From CAZMOK01 sp964567785 (GTDB lineage: Bacteria; Bacteroidota; Bacteroidia; Bacteroidales; JAGOPY01), in the NCBI GenBank assembly GCA_964567785.1, contig CAZMOK010000082.1, positions 1-10,299 of the forward strand: a stretch of 10,299 nt of DNA, given 5' to 3'. A program made the translations under genes and the position numbers. Shown here piece by piece: positions 1 through 7,697 of this stretch (position 1 is its first letter; every line of letters starts with the position of its first letter). Under the pieces are notes generated by a model that did not search any database, was not told the origin of the DNA, and saw nothing but the letters and a program-made list of their open reading frames with translations.

Positions 1-17
1 AATAAAAAAGCAGGAAC

Positions 18-731
18 ATGATAAATAAGATCTTTCCTTCAGCAGCAGAGGCCGTAAAGGATGTTTTTGACGGAGCCACTGTCATGATCGGGGGTTTTGG
101 CGAAGCCGGAAGCCCCATTGAACTGATCCATGCGCTGATCGACCAGGGGGCAAAGGGCCTGACTGTGGTCAGCAACAATACCGGCAGCGGACGCGTGGGC
201 CTTGCAGCGCTCATTGAGAACAGGCAGGTGGCCAAAATGATCTGCTCCTTCCCGCGCACAGCCAACTCGATGGTCTTTCCCGAATTATACAATAACGGGG
301 AGATAGAACTGGAACTGGTGCCGCAGGGTACGCTGGCCGAACGCATAAGGGCTGGCGGGGCAGGCATTCCCGCATTTTACACCCCTGCATCAGTGAATAC
401 ACCACTGGCAGAAGGGAAAGAAGAACGGGAATTCAACGGTCATAAGTACGTAATGGAATACGGCATCAAAGCTGATTTTTCACTGGTAAAAGCCAGGACA
501 GGCGACCGCTACGGGAATCTTATCTATAATAAAACAGCAAGGAATTTCGGGCCGATCATGTGTACCGCGGCTGCCAATACAATTGTACAGGTCATGAATA
601 TTGTAGAGCCTGCAGATCTTGATCCCGAATGCATCGTAACACCGGGAATATTTGTCAAAAGAATAATAGAGATACCCAACCCGCAGCATGAATCTGTGCT
701 GGTTGCAGAAGGAAGGAGGTACCCATGGTAG
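18..731 (+). CDS. 3-oxoacid (3-oxoadipate/acetoacetate-type) CoA-transferase, subunit A
   Basis: This is the alpha subunit of a family I CoA-transferase, which moves CoA from a donor thioester (succinyl-CoA or acetyl-CoA) to a 3-oxo acid in the cytoplasm. The 237-residue protein shows the glycine-rich GGFGEAG motif at residues 25-31 and the family signature PQGTLAERIRAGGAG starting at residue 102. The flanking blocks (CSFPRTANS near 76, ARNFGPIM and TPGIFVKR towards the C-terminus) resemble PcaI (3-oxoadipate CoA-transferase) more than enterobacterial AtoD, judged from memory of the families. The ATG at 18 follows an AGGA in a short A-rich leader. The gene overlaps subunit B by 7 bp, which indicates translational coupling. 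Only 17 bases precede it, so earlier operon genes may lie outside the window. The family is secure; the true acid substrate is not decided by sequence alone. Confidence 0.93.
   Translation: MINKIFPSAAEAVKDVFDGATVMIGGFGEAGSPIELIHALIDQGAKGLTVVSNNTGSGRVGLAALIENRQVAKMICSFPRTANSMVFPELYNNGEIELELVPQGTLAERIRAGGAGIPAFYTPASVNTPLAEGKEEREFNGHKYVMEYGIKADFSLVKARTGDRYGNLIYNKTARNFGPIMCTAAANTIVQVMNIVEPADLDPECIVTPGIFVKRIIEIPNPQHESVLVAEGRRYPW
713..720 (+). promoter_or_regulatory. Strong Shine-Dalgarno for CoA-transferase subunit B
   Basis: AAGGAGGT, a perfect anti-SD complement, lies inside the last codons of subunit A and ends 4 bases before the ATG at 725. It decides the start of subunit B and allows independent or reinitiated translation of the second subunit. 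Many Bacteroidota genes lack such a site, so its strength is notable here. Confidence 0.75.
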
Positions 732-1378
732 ACAAGGAAATCAAAGCAGGTTGGAGCAAAAGTGAAATGGCGGCTAAGGTGGCCCGCGACATTGAGGATG
801 GCTCTTACGTGAACCTGGGAATAGGAATGCCCGAAATGGTGGCCGACCATGTGCCTGAAGGCATCGAGGTGATATATCACACCGAGAACGGCTTGCTGGG
901 CATGGGGCCTGTCCCGCCTGATGACCAGAAAGACCCTGAACTCATCAATGCAGGGAAAAAATGCATTACTTCCATCCCGGGTGCCTGCTTTTTTCACCAT
1001 GCCGACAGCTTTACCATGATCCGTGGTGGTCATATCGACCTTTGTGTGCTGGGGGCCATGCAGGTTTCGGAGGAAGGGGACCTGGCAAACTGGTCGACCG
1101 GAGCACCTGACGCGATACCCGCTGTTGGGGGAGCCATGGACCTTGTTGCCGGGGTTAAATCCATCTATGTTATTACAAGGCACACAACCAGGGACGGTAA
1201 ATCAAAAATTGTAAAGGAATGCACTTACCCCCTTACAGGAAAAGGAGTGGTTGACCGGATATATACCAACCTGGCTGTTATGGATGTGACAGAAGAAGGG
1301 TTAAAGATCAGGGAGATGGCCCCTGGGGTAACGTATGAATACCTGCAGGAAGTTACAGAGGCGAAGCTTTTGAAATAA
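725..1378 (+). CDS. 3-oxoacid (3-oxoadipate/acetoacetate-type) CoA-transferase, subunit B
   Basis: This is the beta subunit of the same heteromeric family I CoA-transferase. It carries the catalytic glutamate that forms the enzyme-CoA thioester: E54 in the conserved ENGLLGMGP block. It also shows VNLGIGMPE at residues 29-37, FFHHADSF, the GDLANW and PAVGGAMDL blocks, and a C-terminal ECTYPLTG motif. The length (217 residues) is normal. The overall pattern again resembles PcaJ/CatJ. The start is fixed by the strong AAGGAGGT just upstream and by the 7-bp overlap with subunit A. It is followed after 37 bases by the aminotransferase. Together A and B should activate a 3-oxo acid for the thiolase encoded further down. 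Acetoacetate, 3-oxoadipate, or a 3-oxo-6-substituted hexanoate are all possible substrates. Confidence 0.93.
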   Translation: MVDKEIKAGWSKSEMAAKVARDIEDGSYVNLGIGMPEMVADHVPEGIEVIYHTENGLLGMGPVPPDDQKDPELINAGKKCITSIPGACFFHHADSFTMIRGGHIDLCVLGAMQVSEEGDLANWSTGAPDAIPAVGGAMDLVAGVKSIYVITRHTTRDGKSKIVKECTYPLTGKGVVDRIYTNLAVMDVTEEGLKIREMAPGVTYEYLQEVTEAKLLK

Positions 1379-1415
1379 TTATACAGTTTGGGCCACTTAT
1401 TTTGAACTTAGATTG

Positions 1416-2920
1416 ATGAAAAAGGTCTCTCCAGGTGTTTTAGCAGAACCGCACTCAAGCAGGGAAATATATGCTGAGGCGGTTAAGATCATTCCGGGCG
1501 GGGTTAGCAGGAACACTGTTTTTCACAAGCCACATCCACATTATGCAGCAAAGGCAAAAGGCTGCTATGTTACAGATATCGATGGCACGGAACGGCTTGA
1601 TTTTGCCAACAACATGGCCTCTTTGATCCATGGTCATTGCCATCCCGCAATTGTTGAGGCGGTTGTTTCCCAGATGCAGCGTGGCACCGCCTATACGCTC
1701 GCTTCGGAGGTGGAGTACCAATTTGCAAAGCACCTGAATGAAAGGGCCCCGGGGCTCGAAAAGATCCGTTTCGTAAACTCCGGAACCGAAGCAGTGATGG
1801 CAATGATCAAAGCATCCAGGGCGTTTACCGGGAAGCCAAAAATTGCCAAGACAGAGGGGGCTTACCATGGAACTTACGACTTTGCCGAGGTAAGCCAGTT
1901 TGCAGGCCCCGACAAGTGGGGGAGCATTGACAGCCCGAACAGCGTTCCCCTGGCCAAAGGAACCCCGCAGGGCGTACTTGATGATGTCATTATTTTTCCC
2001 TACAACGATATCAACCGGACCCTTTCGATCCTTGACAGGCATGCAGAGGACATTGCTTGTGTGCTTATTGATCCCGTGCCTCACAGGGTAGGGTTATTAA
2101 AAGGAACAGAACCTTTTATTCGGGCGCTTTATGGATGGACCAGGAAGAACAACGCATTACTGGTATTTGATGAGGTGGTCACCTTCAGGGTCAACTACGG
2201 CGGGGCACAGGAGGATTATTCTGTGAAGCCGGATCTTACCGCACTTGGCAAAANNNNNNNNNNNNNNNNNNNNNNNNNNNNNNNNNNNNNNNNNNNNNNN
2301 NNNNNNNNNNNNNNNNNNNNNNNNNNNNNNNNNNNNNNNNNNNNNNNNNNNNNGGCGGGGCACAGGAGGATTATTCTGTGAAGCCGGATCTTACCGCACT
2401 TGGCAAAATCATTGGCGGGGGGTTCCCGGTAGGGGCCTTTGGCGGAAGGTCTGATGTGATGCAGGTACTGAACCCGGCGCGGGAGAACCTGCCATTCCCT
2501 CATTCCGGTACTTTCTCGGCCAACCCGATCACCATGACTGCAGGACTAACAGCTATGGAACTATTTGACAGGACCGCAGTAGAAGAGATCAACGAGATCA
2601 CCCATAAAGCCATTCGACAGGTAGAAGAGGCCATTAAAGCTGCCGGTGTTCCGCTCTCAATAACCGGTGCCGGTTCGATGTTCAGGGTCCACCTGAAACC
2701 GGTCCCTCCCACAACATACAGGGAAGCTTATCAGAATAAACAGGAAAAGACAGTCATCAGGGAAATGCTCGACTATCTATTCTATGAAGAGAAAATAATG
2801 ATGATCAATACCTGTGCCTGCATGTTTTCAACCGCAGTGACCCAGCAGGAAGTGGACCGTTTGGCAGAAGCTTTCTACCATACATTTAAATTTATCAGGC
2901 CGAAACTCGAAAAGCTATAA
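1416..2920 (+). CDS. Class III PLP aminotransferase, probable beta-amino acid or 3-aminoacyl-CoA type (interrupted by assembly gap)
   Basis: This is a class III, fold-type I aminotransferase of the glutamate-1-semialdehyde aminomutase-like branch. Visible hallmarks are the NSGTEAVMA phosphate/PLP-binding block, D252 in LLVFDEV (PLP ring nitrogen), and the Schiff-base lysine K279 in TALGK, followed after the gap by IIGGGFPVGAFGG and a PHSGTF block. The coordinates include 100 Ns plus a 55-bp duplicated flank. Removing 155 bases leaves exactly 450 codons (449 residues plus stop) in one frame, a normal length. I chose the ATG at 1416; a TTG lies immediately before it, and no clear Shine-Dalgarno is present. 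Lying between a 3-oxoacid CoA-transferase and a thiolase, it probably makes a 3-oxo compound from a 3-amino acid or its CoA ester. Candidates are a Kat-like 3-aminobutyryl-CoA aminotransferase from lysine degradation, or an aminotransferase of (acetyl-)beta-lysine. A true GSA aminomutase is unlikely given the operon. Confidence 0.85.
2199..2253 (+). repeat. 55-bp direct repeat, copy 1 (left gap flank)
   Basis: This 55-base stretch ends at the first N and is identical to the 55 bases that follow the Ns. It encodes the GGAQEDYSV to TALGK segment, ending at the catalytic lysine codon. It is best explained as one genomic copy present at two contig ends. Confidence 0.95.
2254..2353. other. 100-N scaffold gap (likely artificial)
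   Basis: There are exactly 100 Ns, a conventional placeholder for a gap of unknown size. Because the flanks are the same 55-bp sequence, the contigs most likely overlap and no sequence is missing. Deleting the Ns and one repeat copy joins the aminotransferase in frame. Confidence 0.93.
2354..2408 (+). repeat. 55-bp direct repeat, copy 2 (right gap flank)
   Basis: This is the exact second copy of the 55 bases to the left of the Ns. The aminotransferase reading frame continues from it without interruption to the stop at 2918-2920. A GTG inside it could be mistaken for the start of a separate 3' gene. Confidence 0.95.
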
Positions 2921-2940
2921 AACGAATCAAAGGAATTACC

Positions 2941-4143
2941 ATGAGAGAAGTTTTTATTTGTGATGCGATCAGGACACCCGTAGGAAAATATGGAGGCAGC
3001 CTTTCATCGGTCAGAACTGATGACCTTGCGGCCATTCCGATTTCAGCCATCATAGACCGTAACCAGGGCGTTAACTGGATGGAACTGGACGATGTGATGA
3101 TGGGATGTGCCAACCAGGCCGGTGAAGACAACCGCAACGTAGCCAGGATGGCAGTGCTGCTATCGGGATTATCCGAAACTATTCCCGGGGTGACCATCAA
3201 CCGCCTGTGCGGTTCAGGCATGGATGCTATAGGCACTGCTGCGCGGGCAATCCGGACCGGCGAGGCGGAACTGATCATTGCAGGGGGTGTGGAAAGCATG
3301 TCGAGGGCGCCTTATGTCATGAGCAAACCCGCAGCAGCCTTTTCAAGGACTCCCGAAATATTTGATACGACGATCGGGTGGCGTTTCATCAATAAAAAGC
3401 TGGATAAAATTTACGGGACCGAGTCGCTGATGGTGACTGCCGAGAATATTGCTAAAGAGCTAAAGATCAACAGGGAGGACCAGGATAGATTTGCCTACCG
3501 GAGCCAGGAAAAAGCCCATAATGCACAAAAGGACGGCCGCCTGGCCGAAGAGATCATCCCAGTGTCAGTACCTCAACGCAAGGGCGATCCGGTCATAGTG
3601 GACAAGGATGAACACCCCAGGTTCTCGCCCCTGGAAAAACTGGCTTCATTGAAGGTACTTACAGGTCCTGACGGGACGCTTACGGCAGGCAACGCTTCAG
3701 GCATTAACGACGGGGCAGCCGCCTTGCTGATAGCCTCTGCGGAAGCGGTTGAGAAATACGGGCTTACTCCCAGGGTGAAGATACTGGGTATGAAGGCAGC
3801 CGGTGTGCCACCGCGGACCATGGGTATGGGGCCGGTACCGGCAACTGAAAAGCTCATGAAGCACATTGGTATGAACCTTGGTCAGATGGATATCATAGAG
3901 CTGAATGAAGCATTTGCCTCACAATCGCTGGGGTGTATCCGCACCATGGGCCTTGAGGATGATGACAGCCGTATAAACCCGTTGGGCGGGGCCATCGCGC
4001 TCGGACATCCATTGGGTATGAGTGGTGCCAGGATAGTCACATCAGCTTACTACCAGCTTCAGAGGACTCAGAAGCAATATGCGCTCTGCACCATGTGCAT
4101 CGGAGTAGGGCAGGGGATATCAACTGTCCTTGAAAGAGTTTAA
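2941..4143 (+). CDS. Thiolase (acetyl-CoA C-acyltransferase, AtoB/PcaF-like)
   Basis: This is a cytoplasmic degradative thiolase that cleaves a 3-oxoacyl-CoA with CoA to give acetyl-CoA and a shortened acyl-CoA. The 400-residue protein has the complete catalytic set: the acyl-accepting C90 in NRLCGSGMDAI, H356 in ALGHPLGMSGAR, and C386 in CTMCIGVGQG. GGVESMSRAPYVM and the following FDTTIGWRF segment resemble PcaF/PaaJ (3-oxoadipyl-CoA) thiolases, from memory of that family. That would match the PcaIJ-like transferase upstream, although acetoacetyl-CoA remains an equally possible substrate. An AAAGGA lies 6-7 bases before the ATG. It is separated from the aminotransferase by 20 bases, so it is the last visible gene of the operon. 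Its stop is only 17 bases from the end of the convergent gene downstream. Confidence 0.93.
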   Translation: MREVFICDAIRTPVGKYGGSLSSVRTDDLAAIPISAIIDRNQGVNWMELDDVMMGCANQAGEDNRNVARMAVLLSGLSETIPGVTINRLCGSGMDAIGTAARAIRTGEAELIIAGGVESMSRAPYVMSKPAAAFSRTPEIFDTTIGWRFINKKLDKIYGTESLMVTAENIAKELKINREDQDRFAYRSQEKAHNAQKDGRLAEEIIPVSVPQRKGDPVIVDKDEHPRFSPLEKLASLKVLTGPDGTLTAGNASGINDGAAALLIASAEAVEKYGLTPRVKILGMKAAGVPPRTMGMGPVPATEKLMKHIGMNLGQMDIIELNEAFASQSLGCIRTMGLEDDDSRINPLGGAIALGHPLGMSGARIVTSAYYQLQRTQKQYALCTMCIGVGQGISTVLERV

Positions 4144-4160
4144 AACTTAACCCGGGGTAA

Positions 4161-4604
4161 TCACACAAACCATCCTGAACCGATCGAGGAGAGGTATTTC
4201 CAGGGAAAGCGGAGAAGAATAAGGGCGAGGCCTATAAGATAGTATATGTAAACACTCTTGAAGGCTTTCTTTGAGCTTACACTCCTTTTTGCACGGGAAA
4301 AACCTACAGTTATAAGCAATGCAGCTATGATCATAAGGAGCGGGTGCTCAAGGGTGAAAAAGCGGTACAGGGCCACAGACATGGTCATTTCAGAAAAAAC
4401 CACTTTAGGGCTTGAAAAATAGAGCACTATACCAAGTACAACCTGAAGATGGGCAAGGATCATGGTACTGAGGAAGAGGAGCTTCACAGGGTTCCTGTAC
4501 TCTTTATTTCCGGTACTCTTGACAATACCAACGATTACAGATAAAAGAAGGAGGATAAGTAATAACCAGGCCAGCAGGGAATGGGTATGGATGAGGGCAA
4601 TCAT
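4161..4604 (-). CDS. Small four-TM membrane protein, Bacteroidota 'cytochrome B'-like family
   Basis: A 147-residue integral membrane protein with about four hydrophobic helices (roughly residues 8-29, 41-64, 88-103 and 115-132). Histidines lie near helix ends or inside helices: H6 and H8 before TM1, H52 in the AHLQ motif of TM2, and H87 in EHP at the start of TM3. I recognise the pattern (an N-terminal IHxHS, AHxQxxLGxxLYF, EHPxxM, then a C-terminal RxPW) from small Bacteroidota proteins commonly labelled 'cytochrome B'; I know of no proven function. The histidines could bind haem, but that is inference. The gene is convergent with the thiolase and 382 bases from the glycosyltransferase gene upstream on the same strand, so it is probably its own transcription unit. 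I see no convincing -7 box upstream. Confidence 0.7.
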   Translation of the reverse strand: MIALIHTHSLLAWLLLILLLLSVIVGIVKSTGNKEYRNPVKLLFLSTMILAHLQVVLGIVLYFSSPKVVFSEMTMSVALYRFFTLEHPLLMIIAALLITVGFSRAKRSVSSKKAFKSVYIYYLIGLALILLRFPWKYLSSIGSGWFV

Positions 4605-4986
4605 TGCATTTTTTTTTGTGAAATTAAGAATTAATCTCCAAAAGCCCTGAATAACCTGAACGATATCGAATCCATTATAGAACGGAAGTGTTATTTGAAA
4701 CCAATTTTTTGTTTATGACCAGAAGGATGAATGACGCTTTATGATTCATAAGGCCAATTCACTTTTTGCAGAAGGCAACTGCCATAGATTTTACTATCAG
4801 TTAGAAAAATTCCCAGCTTAATTCTGTTTTCTCCACCAGAACAGCATTGTTTTCAACATAAGTTTTCCTAGTCCTAATCCCGGTCCATTCTTATGCACCT
4901 CAACTCTTGCCCTGCTGTATCACCCTTAGTTACATACCGGGAGCGCCATAATCAAGGTATTATATGCATGCATTTGTTGCATCCTG
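4605..4986. other. 382-bp intergenic stretch with no supported gene
   Basis: It lies between the small membrane protein and the end of the GT39 gene, both on the minus strand. I see no coding frame with recognisable features, no tRNA, no clear TAnnTTTG promoter on either strand, and no strong terminator. A short dyad (CTGTT...AACAG around 4824-4846) and a 10-bp self-complementary ATGCATGCAT near 4963-4972 are too weak to name. Confidence 0.6.
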
Positions 4987-6618
4987 TTATTTACAATGAA
5001 ATCTGAAAAGCGGAAACGGCCTGGTATCATCCAGGTTTTGCCTCACCTTTCCAACAACAATAACGGAATCCCCTCTGATATGTTCAGGGTTGGATATGAC
5101 AAGAGGGCCGCATATTTTCTCCGACTTGTTATAAAGGATCCTGTCGCGAGCAGAAGACAGATAATAGTGAAACCTAAATCTCAAATGTCCCTGGTAGTAA
5201 TAGAAATCAGGTTCATAGCCGGGGTTCCAGTAGCAATACAATTCCTCATCACTTGTTTCTTCAGCCAGGGCAATTGCTGATTCTTTCATCAATACTTCAA
5301 AAGTATTGTGCTGCCGGGTAGGTAGTACTATCAAATCGAAACCTATGCGTAATACCAGCAGGCCGATGGCAAACCATAGAAGCCTTGTTCTGGATGACCT
5401 CCAGTAGATTATCCCAATTGCTGCTATTGAAATAGAAAGCAAAACCGAAATTAGCAAGCGGTTGCTTACAACCTTGAAAACTTCAAGAAAGAGGGAAGTA
5501 TATGGAACAATAATGAACAGGATCAGCATAATACCGAAGGCATATTCAATTATCGTGGCAATAATATGCCCCCGTGCCCTGAGTTGAGTGTATGCGAAGC
5601 TCACTACTGCAAAATATAACGGAACCAGCATTAAGATGTATCGCGGATATACTTCAGGAGATGTCCAGTAGACTATTATGTTAAATGCCAGTAAGAGTAT
5701 ATTGTATCTCAGGAAGGCACTTGACCATATTTTCCTTAGCATTCCGCGGGCAAGAAGGGCTAAAGTGAGTATGGTCCATGGAAGGAAGTGGTAGAGCATC
5801 TCCAACGGGAACATGAATAAGTGTCTTACAGTATGCAATATCCCGAAACGAACAACGGTCCGCCTGGTTGTTTGTTCGAACAGCGTACCGAAAAGCTTAT
5901 CAGGAGTTATGTCATTGATGGTGAAATATGCGAGGTAATAAACAGAAAGCAAGGCCAGGAATAATCCTATCCCTGCAAAGTGGCGCCAGTTGAACAGCAT
6001 TTTATACTGTTTTTGCGAAATGAACAGGACAAGCAGGGATATTCCTGCAAAAACCAGAGCAGGAATTCCTTTCATAAGCCACGTGATTGCTGTGATTAGG
6101 TAGGCTGCAAGGAACAGCCACAAGTACTGCTTTCTTCTGAACAAAATGTAGGAGAGCATAAAGAACAGGTACGTGAGCCAGGAGAAGGCAATGTCTATTA
6201 ATCCGTGAAGGGATTCATACAACAGTATCCTGCCAAGGGTAATGAATATTAGCGCATTTAGGGTACCCATCAGGGTCCCGAATTCCCTGCGTACAAAGAA
6301 AAAGATGGTCAGGGAGAAGAACAGCAGCGATATCAACATGGGAAACCGGATAGCAGTTTCCGAATAATTTCCGAAAAGGGCAAAAGATCCGGCAATGAAC
6401 CAGTTGTATAAGGGAGGCTTTCGCAGATATGGGTCCCCTCCTATGGTTGGAGTAATATAGTCACCACTCTTGTACATCTCGAAGGCAACCAGCGACCTGA
6501 TTGCTTCATCCTCGATAATGGGCTGATCTTCAAGGTTGATCATAAAGGCAGGAAAAAATAGGACCAGGAACAGCGCTAAAACCAGGTAGGGTCTTTTTAT
6601 TAGATTTCGGTCTGTCAT
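4987..6618 (-). CDS. GT39/ArnT-like membrane glycosyltransferase (GT-C fold)
   Basis: A 543-residue polytopic membrane protein of the PMT/ArnT superfamily. These enzymes transfer a sugar from a polyprenyl-phosphate donor to a lipid or protein acceptor on the outer face of the inner membrane. The first outer loop after TM1 carries the expected acidic catalytic motif (E36-D37-E38), then GDPYLRKPPLYNW at residues 61-73, matching the KPPL-W signature of ArnT-like enzymes. Many hydrophobic helices follow to about residue 440, then a soluble C-terminal region. It starts inside the stop of the epimerase gene (4-bp ATGA overlap), so the two are translationally coupled. With the epimerase and the divergently encoded GT2, it fits transfer of a lipid-linked sugar, possibly a hexuronate, to lipid A, core or a glycoprotein. 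The acceptor cannot be read from sequence. Confidence 0.85.
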   Translation of the reverse strand: MTDRNLIKRPYLVLALFLVLFFPAFMINLEDQPIIEDEAIRSLVAFEMYKSGDYITPTIGGDPYLRKPPLYNWFIAGSFALFGNYSETAIRFPMLISLLFFSLTIFFFVRREFGTLMGTLNALIFITLGRILLYESLHGLIDIAFSWLTYLFFMLSYILFRRKQYLWLFLAAYLITAITWLMKGIPALVFAGISLLVLFISQKQYKMLFNWRHFAGIGLFLALLSVYYLAYFTINDITPDKLFGTLFEQTTRRTVVRFGILHTVRHLFMFPLEMLYHFLPWTILTLALLARGMLRKIWSSAFLRYNILLLAFNIIVYWTSPEVYPRYILMLVPLYFAVVSFAYTQLRARGHIIATIIEYAFGIMLILFIIVPYTSLFLEVFKVVSNRLLISVLLSISIAAIGIIYWRSSRTRLLWFAIGLLVLRIGFDLIVLPTRQHNTFEVLMKESAIALAEETSDEELYCYWNPGYEPDFYYYQGHLRFRFHYYLSSARDRILYNKSEKICGPLVISNPEHIRGDSVIVVGKVRQNLDDTRPFPLFRFHCK

Positions 6619-7649
6619 TGTGCTTCAGGGGATCCTACTGTCAAATATTCATTGAAATACCATGCAGTAAATTTTCTGAGGCCTTCCTCAAGCTTTGTAC
6701 CGGGTCTGTAACCGCAAAGGGCTTCCAGCTTTGAGCAGTTGGCAAAGGTTTGCTGAACATCACCAGGTTGCATGGGAAGCATATTCCTGATGGCCTTCTT
6801 ACCCAGGAGGCTTTCTAGTATCTCTATGAGTTCCAGTAGCATAACCGGATGTGAGTTCCCGATATTATAAACCTGGTGAGGTGTTTTTAAGACTGGTATT
6901 AATGGTAAAAGCCTGATGACCCCGTCAACAATATCATCAATATATGTATAATCCCTTTCCAGCCTTCCATGGTTGAATACATCAATGGGATTTCCCTTTT
7001 CAATAGCTTCGGTATATTTAAAATAAACCATATCAGGCCGCCCCCATGGGCCGTAAACTGTAAAAAACCTCAATCCCGTAATGGCAAGGCCGTATAAATG
7101 ACTATAAGAGTAAGCCATCAACTCATTTGATTTCTTTGTGGCCCCATAAAGACTTACCTGTGCGTCTGTTTTATCATTTTCGGAATAAGGTATCTTGGTA
7201 TTGTTACCATATATACTTGAACTGCTTGCATAGATCAAATGTTTGACAGGAAACTGCCTGCATTTTTCAAGGATATTGAAGAATCCACTAATATTGCTTG
7301 AGATGTAAATCCCGGGATGGTCAACACTGTATCTTGCCCCGGGTTGCGCTGCCAGATGAACTACGTAATCAAATTCGTTTTCTTCAAAAAGTTCAGATAT
7401 CTTTTTTTGGTCACAAATATCCATCTTTTCAAAAGTGTACCCGGGGTAAGAACTACTTATCACAGGAGTTTCAGTTCCGGAATCGTCCAGATTGATTCCG
7501 GAGGTTAACAGGCGCTTCAATTTCAGCAATGGGTCGTAATAGTTATTCAGGTTATCGATACCATACACATGGTAACCCAGGTCCAGTAACCTGAGAGTAA
7601 TATGATATCCAATAAAACCTGCTGCCCCGGTTACCAGGATTCGATCCAT
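6615..7649 (-). CDS. NAD-dependent epimerase, probable UDP-glucuronate 4-epimerase (LpsL/CapI-like)
   Basis: An extended short-chain dehydrogenase/reductase that probably interconverts UDP-glucuronate and UDP-galacturonate in the cytoplasm. The 344-residue protein has the NAD-binding TGAAGFIG motif (G8, G11, G14), the IDNLNNYYDP block at residues 31-40 typical of the UDP-GlcA 4-epimerase group, HLAAQPGARYS near 98-108, a serine cluster at 142-145, and the catalytic Y168-x3-K172 in SLYGATKK. TGLRFFTVYGPWGRPDM (191-207) is also characteristic of that group. It is the first gene of a leftward operon with the GT39 gene, and lies about 78 bp from the divergent GT2 gene. A -7 box lies 30 bases upstream. 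A UDP-glucose or UDP-GlcNAc 4-epimerase is the main alternative, but the motif pattern favours the uronate enzyme. Confidence 0.85.
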   Translation of the reverse strand: MDRILVTGAAGFIGYHITLRLLDLGYHVYGIDNLNNYYDPLLKLKRLLTSGINLDDSGTETPVISSSYPGYTFEKMDICDQKKISELFEENEFDYVVHLAAQPGARYSVDHPGIYISSNISGFFNILEKCRQFPVKHLIYASSSSIYGNNTKIPYSENDKTDAQVSLYGATKKSNELMAYSYSHLYGLAITGLRFFTVYGPWGRPDMVYFKYTEAIEKGNPIDVFNHGRLERDYTYIDDIVDGVIRLLPLIPVLKTPHQVYNIGNSHPVMLLELIEILESLLGKKAIRNMLPMQPGDVQQTFANCSKLEALCGYRPGTKLEEGLRKFTAWYFNEYLTVGSPEAQ

Positions 7650-7678
7650 CGTTTTTCTCTAATTTAAATTTCCCGGCC

Positions 7679-7686
7679 CAAAGGTA
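7679..7686 (-). promoter_or_regulatory. Bacteroidota-type -7 box for the epimerase-GT39 operon
   Basis: On the minus strand this reads TACCTTTG, a full match to TAnnTTTG, 30 bases before the epimerase ATG. No good -33 TTTG is visible at the usual 19-21 base spacing, so the call is moderate. Confidence 0.42.
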
Positions 7687-7697
7687 TGTATTTGTCC

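Noticed and set aside
524..1183. Long open frame on the minus strand across the CoA-transferase genes
   Set aside because: It is antisense to two well-supported genes and has no recognisable protein features.
1398..1404. Possible -7 box (TATTTTG) ahead of the aminotransferase
   Set aside because: It is one base short of TAnnTTTG, lies 11 bases from the start codon, and sits in a 37-base intra-operon gap.
1455..2084. Long open frame on the minus strand across the aminotransferase
   Set aside because: It is antisense to conserved coding sequence and its translation has no family features; a shadow frame.
2378..2920. A separate short aminotransferase gene starting at a GTG after the gap
   Set aside because: It begins inside the duplicated 55 bp at the catalytic lysine region and continues the upstream frame exactly once the artefact is collapsed; it is the 3' part of one gene.
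1416..2920. Glutamate-1-semialdehyde 2,1-aminomutase (hemL)
   Set aside because: The fold is the same, but the operon with a CoA-transferase and thiolase points to catabolism, and no tetrapyrrole genes are nearby.
4144..4160. Near-palindrome TTAACCCGGGGTAA as a bidirectional terminator between convergent genes
   Set aside because: It has no loop and no T-tract, and a 17-base gap leaves little room; too weak to call.
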